From assembly GCA_943138885.2 (NCBI GenBank), contig OW964555.2, positions 15,642,001 through 15,706,000 of the forward strand: a stretch of 64,000 nucleotides of DNA. Reading direction: 5' to 3'. Shown piece after piece: positions 11,281 to 22,553 of the stretch. The position numbers and the translations under genes were made by a program. Every line of letters begins with the position of its first letter. Position 1 is the first letter of the stretch. The notes under the pieces were generated by a model that worked only from the letters and a program-made list of their open reading frames with translations, made no database searches and was not told the origin of the DNA. The DNA is from Tholera decimalis. Lineage: Eukaryota; Arthropoda; Insecta; Lepidoptera; Noctuidae.

Positions 11281-11439
11281 TTTTTTTTTTTGGGGGGTGG
11301 GAAAATCATCGAATGACTTCTTCCGCTCTGGGTCAAGCGGAAGGGTGTGTCAGATTTCTACTGACTAAAAACCCACCCTGTTCCTTCGGCTGCCCTAGAT
11401 TTCCGGGGCCGCGGTAACTCGGTAGAACTTTCCCGCAAA
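11281..11439 (-). mobile_element. SINE with 15-bp target-site duplication, minus orientation
   Basis: The insertion is flanked by exact 15-bp direct repeats AAAACTAAGCCTCTT at 11266-11280 and 11440-11454. It has a poly-A tail on the minus strand (T-run at 11281) and a body with CACCCTTCCGCTTGACCCAG and GAAGTCATTCGATGATTTTC (minus-strand reading). The perfect duplication shows a fairly recent LINE-mediated insertion. Shorter relatives, both plus strand, are at 22465-22553 and 35500-35564. No tRNA-like promoter boxes are obvious, so the origin of its 5' part is open. Confidence 0.75.
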
Positions 11440-11530
11440 AAAACTAAGCCTCTTAATATTAAAATAAAACTGGTTTATTAAAAAGTAAGTAATCATAAAG
11501 ACGGCAAAGGGATTGTTCTTCGTTTTTTAA

Positions 11531-11710
11531 ACCGTGCGCGCACTGCGTTGCGTTTTGGAAACACAAAATCAGTGAAGTATGGAGTGTCATAGAAGTGCGC
11601 GCACTGCAGTGGAATAAACGCGTGCGGTAGTCACCGGTGGCCCCGGTCATTCTACCGGTGCGGTAGAACTACCGCAATTGCGGCCACCGCAAGGCAGTGC
11701 GCGCACGGCC
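11531..11710. mobile_element. MITE with 21-bp TIRs flanked by TTAA
   Basis: Inverted repeats at 11532-11552 and 11688-11708 (CCGTGCGCGCACTGC core, one mismatch) bound a 180-bp GC-rich segment. TTAA is present immediately outside on both sides (11527-11530 and 11711-11714), the target used by piggyBac-type elements. The GTGCGCGCACTGC motif recurs internally near 11596-11608. No coding capacity. Confidence 0.55.
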
Positions 11711-11714
11711 TTAA

Positions 11715-13334
11715 TATAAGCAATCCCGAATAATTTTTGTCTTGCGAAGTTTGCAGTTTTCTAATAAAATACATCCAGAAGAGACTTTAATTTCCCTTAA
11801 TTAAGTCCTTAGGGAGAGCCCGTGGAGGAATCGACGACGCAACGTAGCGCTGCGCTGCGAAAAATACAAGGCTATTTTCAGGTAGAAATTCTTCAGTTTT
11901 ACCTCATAAATAGGTAATAGTCTCATAGTCTATAGGTAATAATAATAATAGTCCATGTCTCAAATTCTAGTCTAGCTTTACCAATACGTAGAACAGACTT
12001 GTTCTATGTGGGTTTCTCTTGTGAGAAAATATGTATTCATTAATTTTATTTATATTTTTCTTACAATAGTTATAGTAATGCACTAAACTTTTGAAAAAAA
12101 GTGGAGGACTATGGGTCTCAATATAGATCTTTGTCCGTCTGTTGGTAATCTGACCCGTTATTCTCTCAAAATATAATTAGTAGATACATATTGAGACTAT
12201 ACCTATATATATACAAAGTGATATTATGGATTTCTATAATTAATTTACGGCCGCATAACTCGATAGAATTTTGGGGACAGCTGATTTTTGTTTAATGTCT
12301 GCGATGATTTCGCGTCGTAACTATTTATAATATATACTCCCAGTCTCACCCCCGTATACGTACGTAGGCATACATATTGCTAATGAATTAAAGGGTACCA
12401 GTAGTTTGGGTGTAAATCATATTATGCTAAGCGGTTCTAAATTCAAATTCTCCATGGAAAATTCCAATCCATCCATTACATTATTACCGTGAACCCACTC
12501 CAGGCACGAGCATATTTTGCTTTGGAGGGATTAACAAGATACCTCGTATCAACCAGCTTATAATTAATTTTATAAGCAAAGCATAATTAAAAAGTTTTTA
12601 TGTCGAGTTGTAAATGTTTGATCAATTAACTGATCCAAATATGGATCAAACAAACAGAATAATTTTGAGCCTCATTAACCATTAATTCACCTTTCGTTTA
12701 CGTATGTATTATATTCAAAATTTAAATTTATCATACTCAGTGTTTTTTGTTGAGAATTATGGGTGGTTACGTTTTAAGCGTGATGTGTTTTGCTGATAAA
12801 TACATTGTTTCAGTAAGTAGTAATAGATAAACGCAAAATAGGAGTCTTATTAATTAGTTTTACTTTTCCAGCAGGGAAAAGACTCCAAGACACCGATAAT
12901 TTAGTTAATTCTTTTTACGGTGAAAATAATGGTAATTTAAAAAAAGTAAATAACACAAGACCTGCTTTATAATTAGTTCAATTAATATGCAAAGTTTCAT
13001 TATCTAATTTGAAGTTATTTTTGAATACCAGCGGTTTATTGTTCGGTTTGGAGGTAAATTTGGATTTTTTTTCTATCACGAAAATTTTATGGAATCGTGT
13101 TTTCGTCAAACATAGTACCTAACATTAATCCTCAACTTTACCAATTATATTTATTTCAAAATTATTGCTGCAGTATTTTCGACATAACGGAGGATCATGC
13201 TAAGCCATTTGAGGTGGTATAGGCCCTTAAGTAACCTATTTAGAAACTTGAAAAAGTGGAAACTGTACCCATTTAAAGGCAAACAAACTTAAACTGCGAG
13301 ATGCCTGAGCCTCCTTAACCTTGACCTCTTTAAC
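11715..13334. other. AT-rich DNA, nothing recognised
   Basis: No ORF or repeat of known family. The base composition is strongly AT-rich, especially 12560-13180. Confidence 0.45.
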
Positions 13335-13435
13335 TCAAGAGGGAATAGGTTGCTTCTAAGCGTGCTTCATCTTCGACCGCAACATCGCTTACATCAGATG
13401 ATATGGTGGTCAAACAAGCCTGAATCAATAAAAAA
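13335..13435 (+). repeat. SINE-like dispersed repeat, plus orientation
   Basis: Runs from AGAGGGAATAGGTTGCTTC through CTTCATCTTCGACCGCAACA to GCCTGAATCAATAAAAAAAA. It is the plus-strand counterpart of the copy at 9669-9790 and keeps its A-rich tail. Confidence 0.5.
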
Positions 13436-15725
13436 AACGCAGTTGTTTAGTACATTTTGGTTAGTTAAGAAAACAAATGTATGAGGCAGTTCATTTACCT
13501 TCGAGTTGTTCGCGTTGTAAAAATGGATCATAATAATGAGTACCTATTTCAGGTTTTGCGTTTCATCTTTTTCACCTGTATGAATATGAATTATACAGAT
13601 ACCGTTCATTTATTCCGGGATAAATACTGACACAGCCATTGTAGTCGGAAGAGAACAGGGATTAACTTTTACAAACAATTTTATCTCTTTGTTATATAAA
13701 TTTTGTTCGAAAATAGAATGCTTGAGCAATGCATTCGTTCTTTAAGTCAAGCATCTCAGTCACATGCAGAAGTGGAAATACAATCACCAGTACTGAATAA
13801 AGAATGACAGTCTTCTCTTCGTTCCTGCACTTATTTGTATTCACTACACAACTAGAATACAGTCTAGATAACAGTATACGGTTGCAATCACAAGTATGCG
13901 CTCTACAGCGAGGTATAGTGAAATGCATATCACACCTTAACTACGAATCTACGCCTTACTGCTACAATACAAAGTACATAGTTGGCTAGACTTTTAGTAT
14001 GGACGCGTGGTTGACTGTACGAGCTAGCTTCCTATCGCCAGCTGACCCATATCCGAGGTGAGTTACTGTTTGCTTTCATTAACTTCCTATTCGACTTGAG
14101 CGACTCTGAGACTTACGGTCGGAAAAATCTCACGTTTTATGAGCTTCGCTATAGGGATTTGTTACTCGAGATAAAATTTTGTGTTTGTGTATTACTATGG
14201 ATTACTTTTTAGTTTCTATTAAAGCGACGTTGCACGCCACATCCTACATCAGTGAGGGTATTGAATACCCGTAGGAAATACAACATTTTTGGAGTAAGCA
14301 CTAAAATAAATTTTGGTGTACAATAGGGTATATTCTGTCTATCTATGAATGTTGAGTCTTTAAGACAAGAGTGAATAGGTTACATCTTTGCATACGTGTG
14401 TTTCACTACATCATCGTTTCTCATTAGACGACATAGTAATCAATACTAATATAAAAAGGCGAATCATGTCGTATCGTTTATAAAATTGGTTGCATACTAA
14501 GTTTTACGATAACTAACTTAAAACTTGGTTCGGATTAGCTGAGCAAATTTTTCTAGCTTGTTTACGTACCTTAACCTACTAAGCTGTGTAAGTATGAAAG
14601 TTGCCTCCAAGCCAAGTTGCCTAGCTAAGCTTGTAACGTTTATAAAGTTAAATTATAGAAAAGCAATACACTAGCGCCATCTACAGATGGTACTGATATG
14701 CAGTAGCCGTACACGAGATAGTAATTCTTAGAAGATATCATAGATGGCGTGGTATATATGTATCCACTATTAGAATTTAAGTAAATAATAATGTTTAAAC
14801 ATAATAATAAAGGAAAATTAAAATAAGGTGTTCTCCTTATGCATAGAATATGTGCAAATAATTTAATAAAATTCTATGCTGAGGTTATCCAATTAGTAAT
14901 TTTCGTTTGTCATGGACAATTACAAATAGTTAGAAATATAAAACACATGTAGGGGTAACCGGAAAATATGCCGTGAGTAACAAAAGCTTTCCACATTTCT
15001 GAAATTAGACCAAGCGCGAGATTTTACCGTCATTCGTTTTGTGCTAACGCGACAATTCTTTGTCTTGTTTTATGGTCGCATATTAGACTTAGAATAAATG
15101 TTTTAACTAAATTTAAAGAAGAAATGGTCATATTGTGAAGATATATAAAGGGAGTTCTTCACCAAATACGTCGTTGAAGGTGTGATGCAATAGCGATTCG
15201 GTTCCGGAGAATGAACGCCACGCGTTTTGATTAAGCACACCACATGGATGCGGTACTGCTGGCGGAACCCGTACCATGGTTTAATGAACAGAAACTTATC
15301 GTTCAGGGTAATTAAGAAACCCCAGACTGTAAGTGTACTTTATTATTTAATCTAAACAGTGTAAAAGACGGAACTAATGAAACAACCATCACGTGTTTGA
15401 GGAACGTTAAATATATTTCATGATATGACCAACCAAACCTGTCTTATGTTTTATTTCCACTGTATCCTCATCATGCGCAAGAACTCAGCCCGTGAGTCTC
15501 ATCTTCAGGTATCTACCCTTGGTTAGCTGGTGTGTAGGGAAACCGAGCCTTACAAGCTAAACTAGATAACGTTAGCTCTTGTATTCAACCAGAGTAAATC
15601 TTATATCAAATAATGAATCCGCGATACTATAGCTGGTTAGCAAGTTTTTAGTTGTTTGCTGTAACCCAGTTGCGTAGTACATTTTTTACCTACCAAAGAA
15701 GCTTTGAAGAAATCCACCATAGACG
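13436..15725. other. Non-coding DNA with scattered repeat remnants
   Basis: A degraded SINE-like copy lies at 14360-14445. A short inverted pair (CGCCATCTA at 14675-14683 and TAGATGGCG at 14741-14749) may be the ends of a small MITE. Open frames at 13692-13989 overlap on opposite strands and carry no motif. Confidence 0.4.
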
Positions 15726-15727
15726 TA

Positions 15728-17572
15728 CGGTCGGCCAAGAAAGTGGTGTACCAGTTTTGATTTAGTTTCCCGGTCATCGAAAATTACAACAAGGTTCGTT
15801 ATAAAAAGATATTACTGAAAGAGACAACATTATCATGACGTAAACCTATGTATTTAGTATTCATACGTCATATGTCACATATAAGTACATGACATTTTAA
15901 CCTTTAGTATAAATGAAAAGGACATTAGTTTCTACAAAGCAATTGAAATGTTTCCAAACAAAAGTAATAAAAACTATTTAGACAACCGAATTCCATTTGA
16001 AAAAGAAAACTGACAATTGACATTTTGTCAAATATATGCAAAAAATCGATATATTTTCCGTGTTATTTTTCAATCAACTGCATATAATATCATCTCAATG
16101 CCTGCCAACTTGACCATTGCCGAAAGAGCACAAATAATTGCCCAATTTAATGAGGGAAGCAGTATCAGTGCGATATCCCGGAATTTGAATATATCGAGGC
16201 GTTCTGTCCGCTTTTGGATTCGTCGTGAAGGAGAGGAGGGAAGTTTGTTGGATCACAGAAGAAGTGGTCGCCGGCCTGCACTCTCCAATAACGATAGAGA
16301 ATTCATGAGACGGGAATATGAAATCAATGGTTTTAAGCCCACAAAACATTTTGCGGAGATGTTCGATGTGAGTGCCCAAACAATAAGGAATCATCTACAT
16401 TACATGGGGTTGCACCACAGGCATTACGCCAAGAAAATATATTTGACGGATGCTCACAGACTTGCTCGTCTGAACTTCGCCAGAGAGCACTTAGAGTTTG
16501 ATTGGTCTAATACAGTGTTTTGTGATGAAAAAACGTTTAAATCCAGTCAGCATGGACGTCTTCACCTTTGGCGATATAATTCAACACGGTATAAAGATGA
16601 TCATGTAATCCCAAATAGAGAATCAGGTCGAATTTCCGTAAATATTTGGGGCTGGATGAGTACGGATGGTGTAGGAGAATTGTGTTCTCTACCTCCTCGA
16701 GCGACGGCTGTAAATTATATCGACGTGCTTCAGAATGCAATGCTACCGACAGTCCGTAATGTTTACCCGGAGAACGAAGTGCCACAATTTGATTTTGTTC
16801 AAGATAATTGTTCAATTCATAATGCGAGGATCGTAAGAGCCTGGTTTCGTTCACACACTGACGTAAGGGTAATTCAGTGGCCCTCAAGATCGCCGGACCT
16901 CAACCCGATAGAAAATCTTTGGGGCCTTATGGTCCAACGATGGTCGCATCAAAATGAAAGAACCAAACAAGCTCTTATTAGTCACTGTAATTATATCTGG
17001 GAGGAAATGCGGGGAACCGATATTTGCTCACGGCTTGTTGGTTCAATGAGGTCTCGTCTTTTAGAGGTTATAGAGGCCAACGGCGGTTACACCCGTTTCT
17101 AATTTTTAAAAATTTTCAATATCTTCTAAATATTACTATATATGCTATGTTTTTGTTTGTTATAAGTATTTTAAAATTGATTGTAGAAATTTAATAAAAG
17201 GATAAATCTATTTTTAGCTTGTTTTTTATTGATATTGTAATTACAAGTTTACAGAAATTGTAGGTTTGTGGACTCGCCTTGTGCCTTTACAATTTTATGT
17301 AACTTGTTGATTACAATTCTGAATTTGTAGATACAATTTTGTCATCAAAATCTACAGCCCCCCGCCGTTGATTTTACGACGTCATTGGTTCCATCAAGTT
17401 CAAACTAAGAACAGCTGTCACGTTACAAACAGTAATAGTCGTTATCAATAATCAGATAAAGACAGCAATAGAAGTTGTCAGATCGATCTGCAAGCGAAAC
17501 TAATCTTTATCACCTATGAATCTGCAAGCGATATTCAACCTTAGGGTGGTACACCACTTTCTTGGCCGACTG
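15728..17572 (+). mobile_element. Complete Tc1/mariner-type (DD35E) DNA transposon
   Basis: Terminal inverted repeats of 26 bp with one mismatch (GGCCAAGAAAGTGGTGTACC core) lie at 15728-15753 and 17547-17572. Each is immediately flanked by TA (15726-15727 and 17573-17574), the canonical target duplication of IS630-Tc1-mariner elements. The 1,845-bp element holds one intact transposase gene and nothing else. Intact ends and gene suggest a young, possibly active copy. Confidence 0.9.
16098..17102 (+). CDS. Transposase, IS630-Tc1-mariner superfamily, DD35E
   Basis: The 334-residue protein would bind the element's inverted repeats and catalyse cut-and-paste transposition in the nucleus. I start at the ATG at 16098 (MPANLTIAERAQI), where the helix-turn-helix region begins, rather than at the upstream ATT-frame extension to 16017. 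Residues 1-115 form the paired-type DNA-binding region with a GRRPALS hook between two helix-turn-helix units. The DDE catalytic domain follows. Catalytic Asp143 is in FCDEKTF, Asp236 in QDNCSIHN and Glu272 in DLNPIENLW. Thirty-five residues separate the second and third acids, against 34 in classical Tc1. Length is normal for the family and no stop or frameshift interrupts it. Confidence 0.92.
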   Translation: MPANLTIAERAQIIAQFNEGSSISAISRNLNISRRSVRFWIRREGEEGSLLDHRRSGRRPALSNNDREFMRREYEINGFKPTKHFAEMFDVSAQTIRNHLHYMGLHHRHYAKKIYLTDAHRLARLNFAREHLEFDWSNTVFCDEKTFKSSQHGRLHLWRYNSTRYKDDHVIPNRESGRISVNIWGWMSTDGVGELCSLPPRATAVNYIDVLQNAMLPTVRNVYPENEVPQFDFVQDNCSIHNARIVRAWFRSHTDVRVIQWPSRSPDLNPIENLWGLMVQRWSHQNERTKQALISHCNYIWEEMRGTDICSRLVGSMRSRLLEVIEANGGYTRF

Positions 17573-17607
17573 TACCTACCACCTTGTATTGTATTCTCAA
17601 ACAAATG

Positions 17608-17671
17608 AAATGGAATTATACGATAATAGTATGTGTTTGTACACACATACTATTATCGTACTATTCCATTT
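17608..17671. repeat. Near-perfect 29-bp hairpin
   Basis: Arms at 17608-17636 and 17643-17671 pair over 29 positions with two mismatches. The inner 18 bp (TACGATAATAGTATGTGT) are perfect, around a six-base loop. It sits 36 bp outside the right end of the DD35E transposon. It could be a tiny palindromic MITE or a small-RNA hairpin. Nothing shows that it is transcribed. Confidence 0.6.
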
Positions 17672-18436
17672 TATTGATCGTTTGTGTACTATTATGCGTT
17701 GTTCCTTAAGTAAAAATACGAAATTGCTATTTGTTCAGATGCTTAAGTTTAACAGTTCGTGTTATACTTATAACACATACATAGGTGTATTTTCTTAATT
17801 CAACGCTACTCAGAAATTGACTTTTCCGAATGTAGGTAGGTATATTACATTCATAAATATATCCGTTTGTGAGAAATACAAATGCTCATGAAAGAATAAG
17901 TTTAAGTTAAATCAGGAAATTTCCAAATTTGTGGTAGCGTAATAGCTTGATGTATTATGTATTTAGCTTTTCCTAGTTCTTTGTATCAGATGCGTTGCGT
18001 GTTAGATTTATCAACAAACTTGAAAGCGTTTCGCGCGTCGCTTTCCGGTAGGTAATACCTATGTAATTTCGTACTGCACGAAAACTTTTTGCGCTCGCGT
18101 AATATTACATAGGTACCCACTTATATTGTGTAATATATAATATAAGACGTTTAATTTTCTCAACACAAAGTAACTTAAAGCTAAAAATTACAGTAAACTA
18201 AAGTAGGGGTTGTGTGACTACATTTAGAGATTCATATACACCGTGAAATTTTAATGGATGTTTTCTCATGGCAGAACAACTTGCCATAAGGAGTACTTTG
18301 GAAGCATAGAGTAAAAGTAAAAAGATGTTTTTGATTTTAAAACCAAAATAATTAAAAAAATATTCGTCAACTCGAAAAACGTGAGAATCCTTAGTAACAC
18401 TAGAGGTAACTTGTAGGTAATACTCAAATCGCACGC
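17672..18436. other. Non-coding DNA, nothing recognised
   Basis: AT-rich with short GC patches near 18020-18110. Open frames here are short and motif-free. Confidence 0.4.
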
Positions 18437-18645
18437 GGCGCCAACAAAGAACAGCTGTGCATAAAAATGTTCTGATCAAAATAAACTCTCGCACGTGTTG
18501 ATACGGCATAAACTAGTTTGCACGCAACAACGCAAAGTAAAAAAGCGGAGCCGACAAAGAAAATACCGATTTAAATGTTCAAAGCAAAATAAGCTCTCGT
18601 GTTTAGTGATATGACTTACATTACAAACTAACAACAATTACAAAC
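18437..18645. repeat. Two diverged tandem repeats of about 105 bp
   Basis: Two units share the order GCCAACAAAGAAC / GCCGACAAAGAAA, AAATGTTC, CAAAATAA(A/G)CTCTCG and a following A/C-rich stretch. They lie just upstream of a transposase remnant and may be its subterminal binding repeats. Confidence 0.4.
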
Positions 18646-18775
18646 GATGCCGCATGCCGACTTCCTATTGCTTTTGTGCGGCGTTGATAGTCTTCCCGTG
18701 AATGTCGTACGCGCAGCGCGCCTTATCAGTGTAAAGGATCGTCATTACAATTATTGTAATTTGGAGTACGTCGCT

Positions 18776-19130
18776 ATGGTGCAACTGTATGCTAGAGCTG
18801 ATTGTGACTCCCATGCTGCCCGGCGACTTTACGCGGAGCCGCAACACTTGGAGTCGCTCCGTCTTCACGGGGTTCTGAACCGCCAAGTCCCATCGGCCCG
18901 GACGATCGTAGCGACGACACAGCGGCTACTAGATCATGGACAGCTCCAGACACCAGCACATGCGCAGGGCAGAGGTCGATCGGTCGTTATTTCGCCAGAG
19001 CTCGACGAAGAAATCATCGAGTACTTTGAACGGGATCTAACCTGGGATCTATTCCGGACCTAACTCCGTTAGACTTTTACTTGTGGTCTGAGCTCAAACG
19101 CCTGGTGTATCGTGAGCAACACGAAACTCA
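18776..19130 (+). pseudogene. Internally deleted mariner-like transposase
   Basis: The ATG at 18776 starts MVQLYARADCDSHAARRLY, a helix-turn-helix head like those of insect mariner-type transposases. It ends around residue 80 with SPELDEEIIEYFERD. A second frame, beginning near 19059, gives DLTPLDFYLWSELKRLVYRE, the conserved block surrounding the last catalytic Asp region, then a stop at 19128-19130. The whole catalytic middle is missing, so the copy is non-functional. The deletion joins head to tail with a frame change near 19045-19060. Element ends were not found. Confidence 0.6.
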
Positions 19131-19902
19131 CTAATAACTGTGATAGTGGAAGTTTTCAATATCGTAAAAAGTGAAAGATACCTTAATAAAATTGAAAGTC
19201 AATCAATTAAAATGTGCTTGATTGTGTATTCAACGCAGTGGCTTGCACTTCGAACAATTACTCCGTTACCGGGAATAGTGTAGGTAAGTACTTACTCGTA
19301 CTTTTGTAAATAATGAACATTTTAAAGTAGTTAAGTTAGTTAAAATTATTGTGAATAAGTTGATTCAAATTCATGAAATACGCCTCAAACACTTTGTTAG
19401 GTCTCTAATTCAGAAAATTATTTTTCTCCGATGATAAACTTGTTTTTATTTAATTTCGTATTCAGTAAATTGCAGCTAAAAAAGTATTTATGACGGTCAT
19501 AGGGTCGTAAAATTATGAAGGAAAATTTTGAGTAATTTTTTGGGTAAAGCTTATTACTATCAAGAATAAGTTATCAGCTGATTAAAAAGCACGCAGGTCA
19601 ACGGCCGCGCAGATAATTATGGATTCGTGGTCGATTTCGACTTGTTTTTCACAATGGTATATCTACCATTTTTTGTTTCTAATATTTTATTTGTTTATAA
19701 AACGATTGTATGACCAAGACAAAGCCATTTCGCTGCGGGAAAGCAATCATTATAATTTCACGGTGTATAATTTATAGTTTTAATGAAATGTTATTAGCTA
19801 GTAGAATAATAATGTATGTAATAAATAATAATATAGAATAATAACAAAAAGAAGTTACATACAATATTTGTAAATCTGAAGTAAACGTTATACGTAATTG
19901 GT

Positions 19903-20745
19903 ATTTATTTATTTATTTTATTAAATATGTACACGCAGTAAAATAAATTAGGATAAGCATAATTATAATATTTGAGTACAAAGGTACTGCTTATTTCTTA
20001 AGAAATTTCTTCCAGCAGACCTGCGAAAGGAGAAGTGAAAAAGAAATGTAGACAATAGTGTGTGAGAACAAGAAGAGAAATAAATATGAATATGTGAAGT
20101 CTAAAACAAAAATATTAAATATACCTACACATACTTAAATAAATACATAATGTTATAATATATAAAAATATAATATAAATATATACATTAATAATTAACA
20201 CAGTTAAGAGGAAAGGTAATTGCTCTTTTAATCGACATTTGAATAGAGATTTTGTTTTTAAATCACGAATGCTAGGCGGAAGTGAGTTCCACAATCTTAC
20301 AGCATGGACAGAGAAGGAATAAGAGTAGTAGCTAGTTTTATGAGGATGAGATTTAAGGAGGGATCTAAGGTGTGATCTACACGGTACGTTGCTAGAACGA
20401 GCGTAAGAAAAACGCTCACACAGGTAGGAAGGGTAAGACGGGTTGTATAAAATGTTGAAGAGGAGACAAAAAATCCTAGTGTTCCTGCGAAGACGGATTG
20501 GGAGCCACTTGAGTTCCTTGCGAAGGTGAGAAACATGGTCATACTTTCGAAGACCGAAAACTAAGCGAATGCACAGATTTTGCAAACGCTCAAGCTTGTT
20601 TAATAGCTCCTCGGTAGCATCCAAATAGCAGGCATCCGCATCTATCTAATCTATAATCAGCTAAATAAGTGTTTGTGCCAAAGAAACTTTAGTCTTCAAG
20701 GGCAGAAGAGTTTGAAGGCATTTCAGCGAATGAAAGAACACAATA
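19903..20745 (-). pseudogene. 5'-truncated LINE: C-terminal reverse transcriptase region
   Basis: On the minus strand a frame (20624 to 20115) gives the region after the RT palm: LERLQNLCIRLVFGLRKYDH, then WLPIRLRRN and the closing AVRLWNSLPPSIRDL block typical of Jockey/CR1-type LINEs. A shifted frame continues upstream to about 20745 (LLPLKTKVSLAQTL), with a one-base insertion near 20643. The catalytic palm is absent through 5' truncation. The 3' UTR runs to a (TAAA)n-type tail, read as ATTTATTTATTTATTTTA at 19903 on the plus strand. Relatives are at 24558-26145 and 26530-27755. Confidence 0.75.
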
Positions 20746-21984
20746 CAATACATATAATACTCATTCAGGAACACACATCCTGTATTTATCTTGTTGGTAT
20801 ATATTATATATAAATACGGTACGGTACGGTTTAGCGGTAAATCCAAATTAAACTCATATTGCTTTTAACTAGACCTCTGAACATACAGACTGTTTAAATT
20901 TGATTTCTGTGTAATTCTAATCACACGTGTCGTCACAATCTGTGCGTCAATTTGCTCGTCCATATAATGGTTATTATCAAAGCGCACCTGCGTCTGTTAT
21001 CATCACAGAGTTCCGAGACGCCTCGTTAGGAACTGCGGTAGACGGCGCTGCCAAAACTTATAATTGAGATTCAACATCTAGCTACTGATTAGTCATTCTC
21101 TTTTCCGTGTTAGTCACAGAGATTGGTTTGTGACAACATGTGTGTTTTTTGGATTATATCTCAAACCATAGAGAAAAACCTTTATAATAACGGAGATATA
21201 TACCTATGAACGCTTTATTTAAACCATTGGTCGAAATCCGACCATGAATTAAATGATTTCTAAAGCATTATTATAAATAATATTAGTTTTCTATTATTTC
21301 TTTAAATATTAGTATATACAAAATAGCCTTTATTGAAATATCGATCTTGTCAAATAGACAATAATCGTACTATTGCAATAACAAATTTCAAGACAGGAAT
21401 TCATTCACTAATTTTTATTTTATCATTCGATAATCAAATTCATGTATTTACAGCAATGAACCGACATATGTGTTCAGTGATCAATCTTCTTTAATCTGTC
21501 TCCACACCAGACCGAGTATGGGTTTACGTTACACACCACGTTATCCGGCTGTGGGCCTTCTCCAATCTAACCCTTTTCCAAATATAATAAGTAGTGTCGT
21601 CACTCGTCACTAGGTGCAGCCGGCGGCGGCGGCGCGCGGCGTGTCGCATCCAAACTCTGTGGTTGCGTTTATTTTGACGAGCAGGCGCGGTTATGGTACT
21701 CGAAGGTTCGACGGCGCCTGACGGGTAAATCCGAGCATTAAAGCTGTGTTACGTTTCTACTGAATGCTTCGGGTTTATTGCTCGGAAATGGAACCTTTGC
21801 TCATTTTGCTGCAGTAATTTAGCGTTCTATAGTTTAGACTAGTTTAGAGTAAAGTTTGGTTTTTTGGGAATAAGAGAGCATCTTGTCTAATTCTATATTC
21901 TAATTTTTCAAATGAGCAAATTATATGAGTATGGGCTGATACATGTTTGTCACTCTTTCGAGTGTAAACTATCAAACGGTTTTT
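20746..21984. other. Non-coding DNA with a CpG-rich patch
   Basis: Mostly AT-rich. Bases 21610-21730 are strongly GC- and CpG-rich (GCCGGCGGCGGCGGCGCGCG), unlike the surroundings, which could mark a promoter or 5' exon. No open frame or motif ties it to a gene. Confidence 0.4.
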
Positions 21985-22360
21985 ACTGACTTCAAAACGG
22001 AGGACGTAACTACGACTTTATTTTTTTTAAAATATGCGTTCACCGATTTCTCAATTGTGGACTGATTTTCAAAATTCTTTTTTTGTTCGAAAGCCGATAC
22101 TCCTGAGGTAATCCCATAGTTACCAAATCAAAATGATGATGGGATTGCATGCAAATCGAGGAAAACCTCAAATTTTTTGGACATAAGTATGAGTACATTG
22201 TTTTTCATGTGCTTTCTAACTCTATTCACATATTTATGCCCGGTAATCATCTCATGTTGCTGAGCTGATAATGGAAGAATATAAATCGGGATATGATTTT
22301 GGAATCTCAGGAAAATCAAGGGAAACTCTCGACTTTAAAGGTAATTTTTTTATTATAATA
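21985..22360 (+). repeat. Dispersed insect repeat (CTTCAAAACGGAGGA family)
   Basis: Carries ACTTCAAAACGGAGGACGTA, a T-run, ACTGATTTTCAAAATTC and TTTGTTCGAAAGCCGATACT in the standard order. It then has a second half with ATGATGGGATTGCATGCAAA and GAGGAAAACCTC. It is a longer relative of the copy at 9137-9300. Confidence 0.5.
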
Positions 22361-22464
22361 TATATATCGCAGAGTAGACTTGTTCGAAAGAGTTACCGCA
22401 GCCTCGGAACACGAAGGACAAATGACGGAACACGAATGGATCAGACGTTGGACGGCTGGACGGA

Positions 22465-22553
22465 TGGAATTTAGTCAGTAAAAGTCTGACACACCCTCCC
22501 GCATAGCACAGATGGGGTGGTATCCATTGGATAAAATTCCATCCATAAAAAAA
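22465..22553 (+). mobile_element. SINE 3' fragment, plus orientation
   Basis: TTTAGTCAGTAAAAGTCTGA and CACACCCTCCCGC match the body of the TSD-flanked SINE at 11281-11439 in the opposite orientation. A run of A at 22545-22553 is its tail. Truncated at the 5' side. Confidence 0.55.

Noticed and set aside
14675..14749. Inverted pair CGCCATCTA / TAGATGGCG as a MITE
   Set aside because: Only nine bases match and no target duplication is clear. Kept as a remark only.
16017..16097. N-terminal extension of the DD35E transposase
   Set aside because: No ATG at 16017, and the family's helix-turn-helix begins right at the ATG at 16098.
16537..16887. Antisense ORFs within the transposase gene
   Set aside because: Shadows of the coding strand with no motif.
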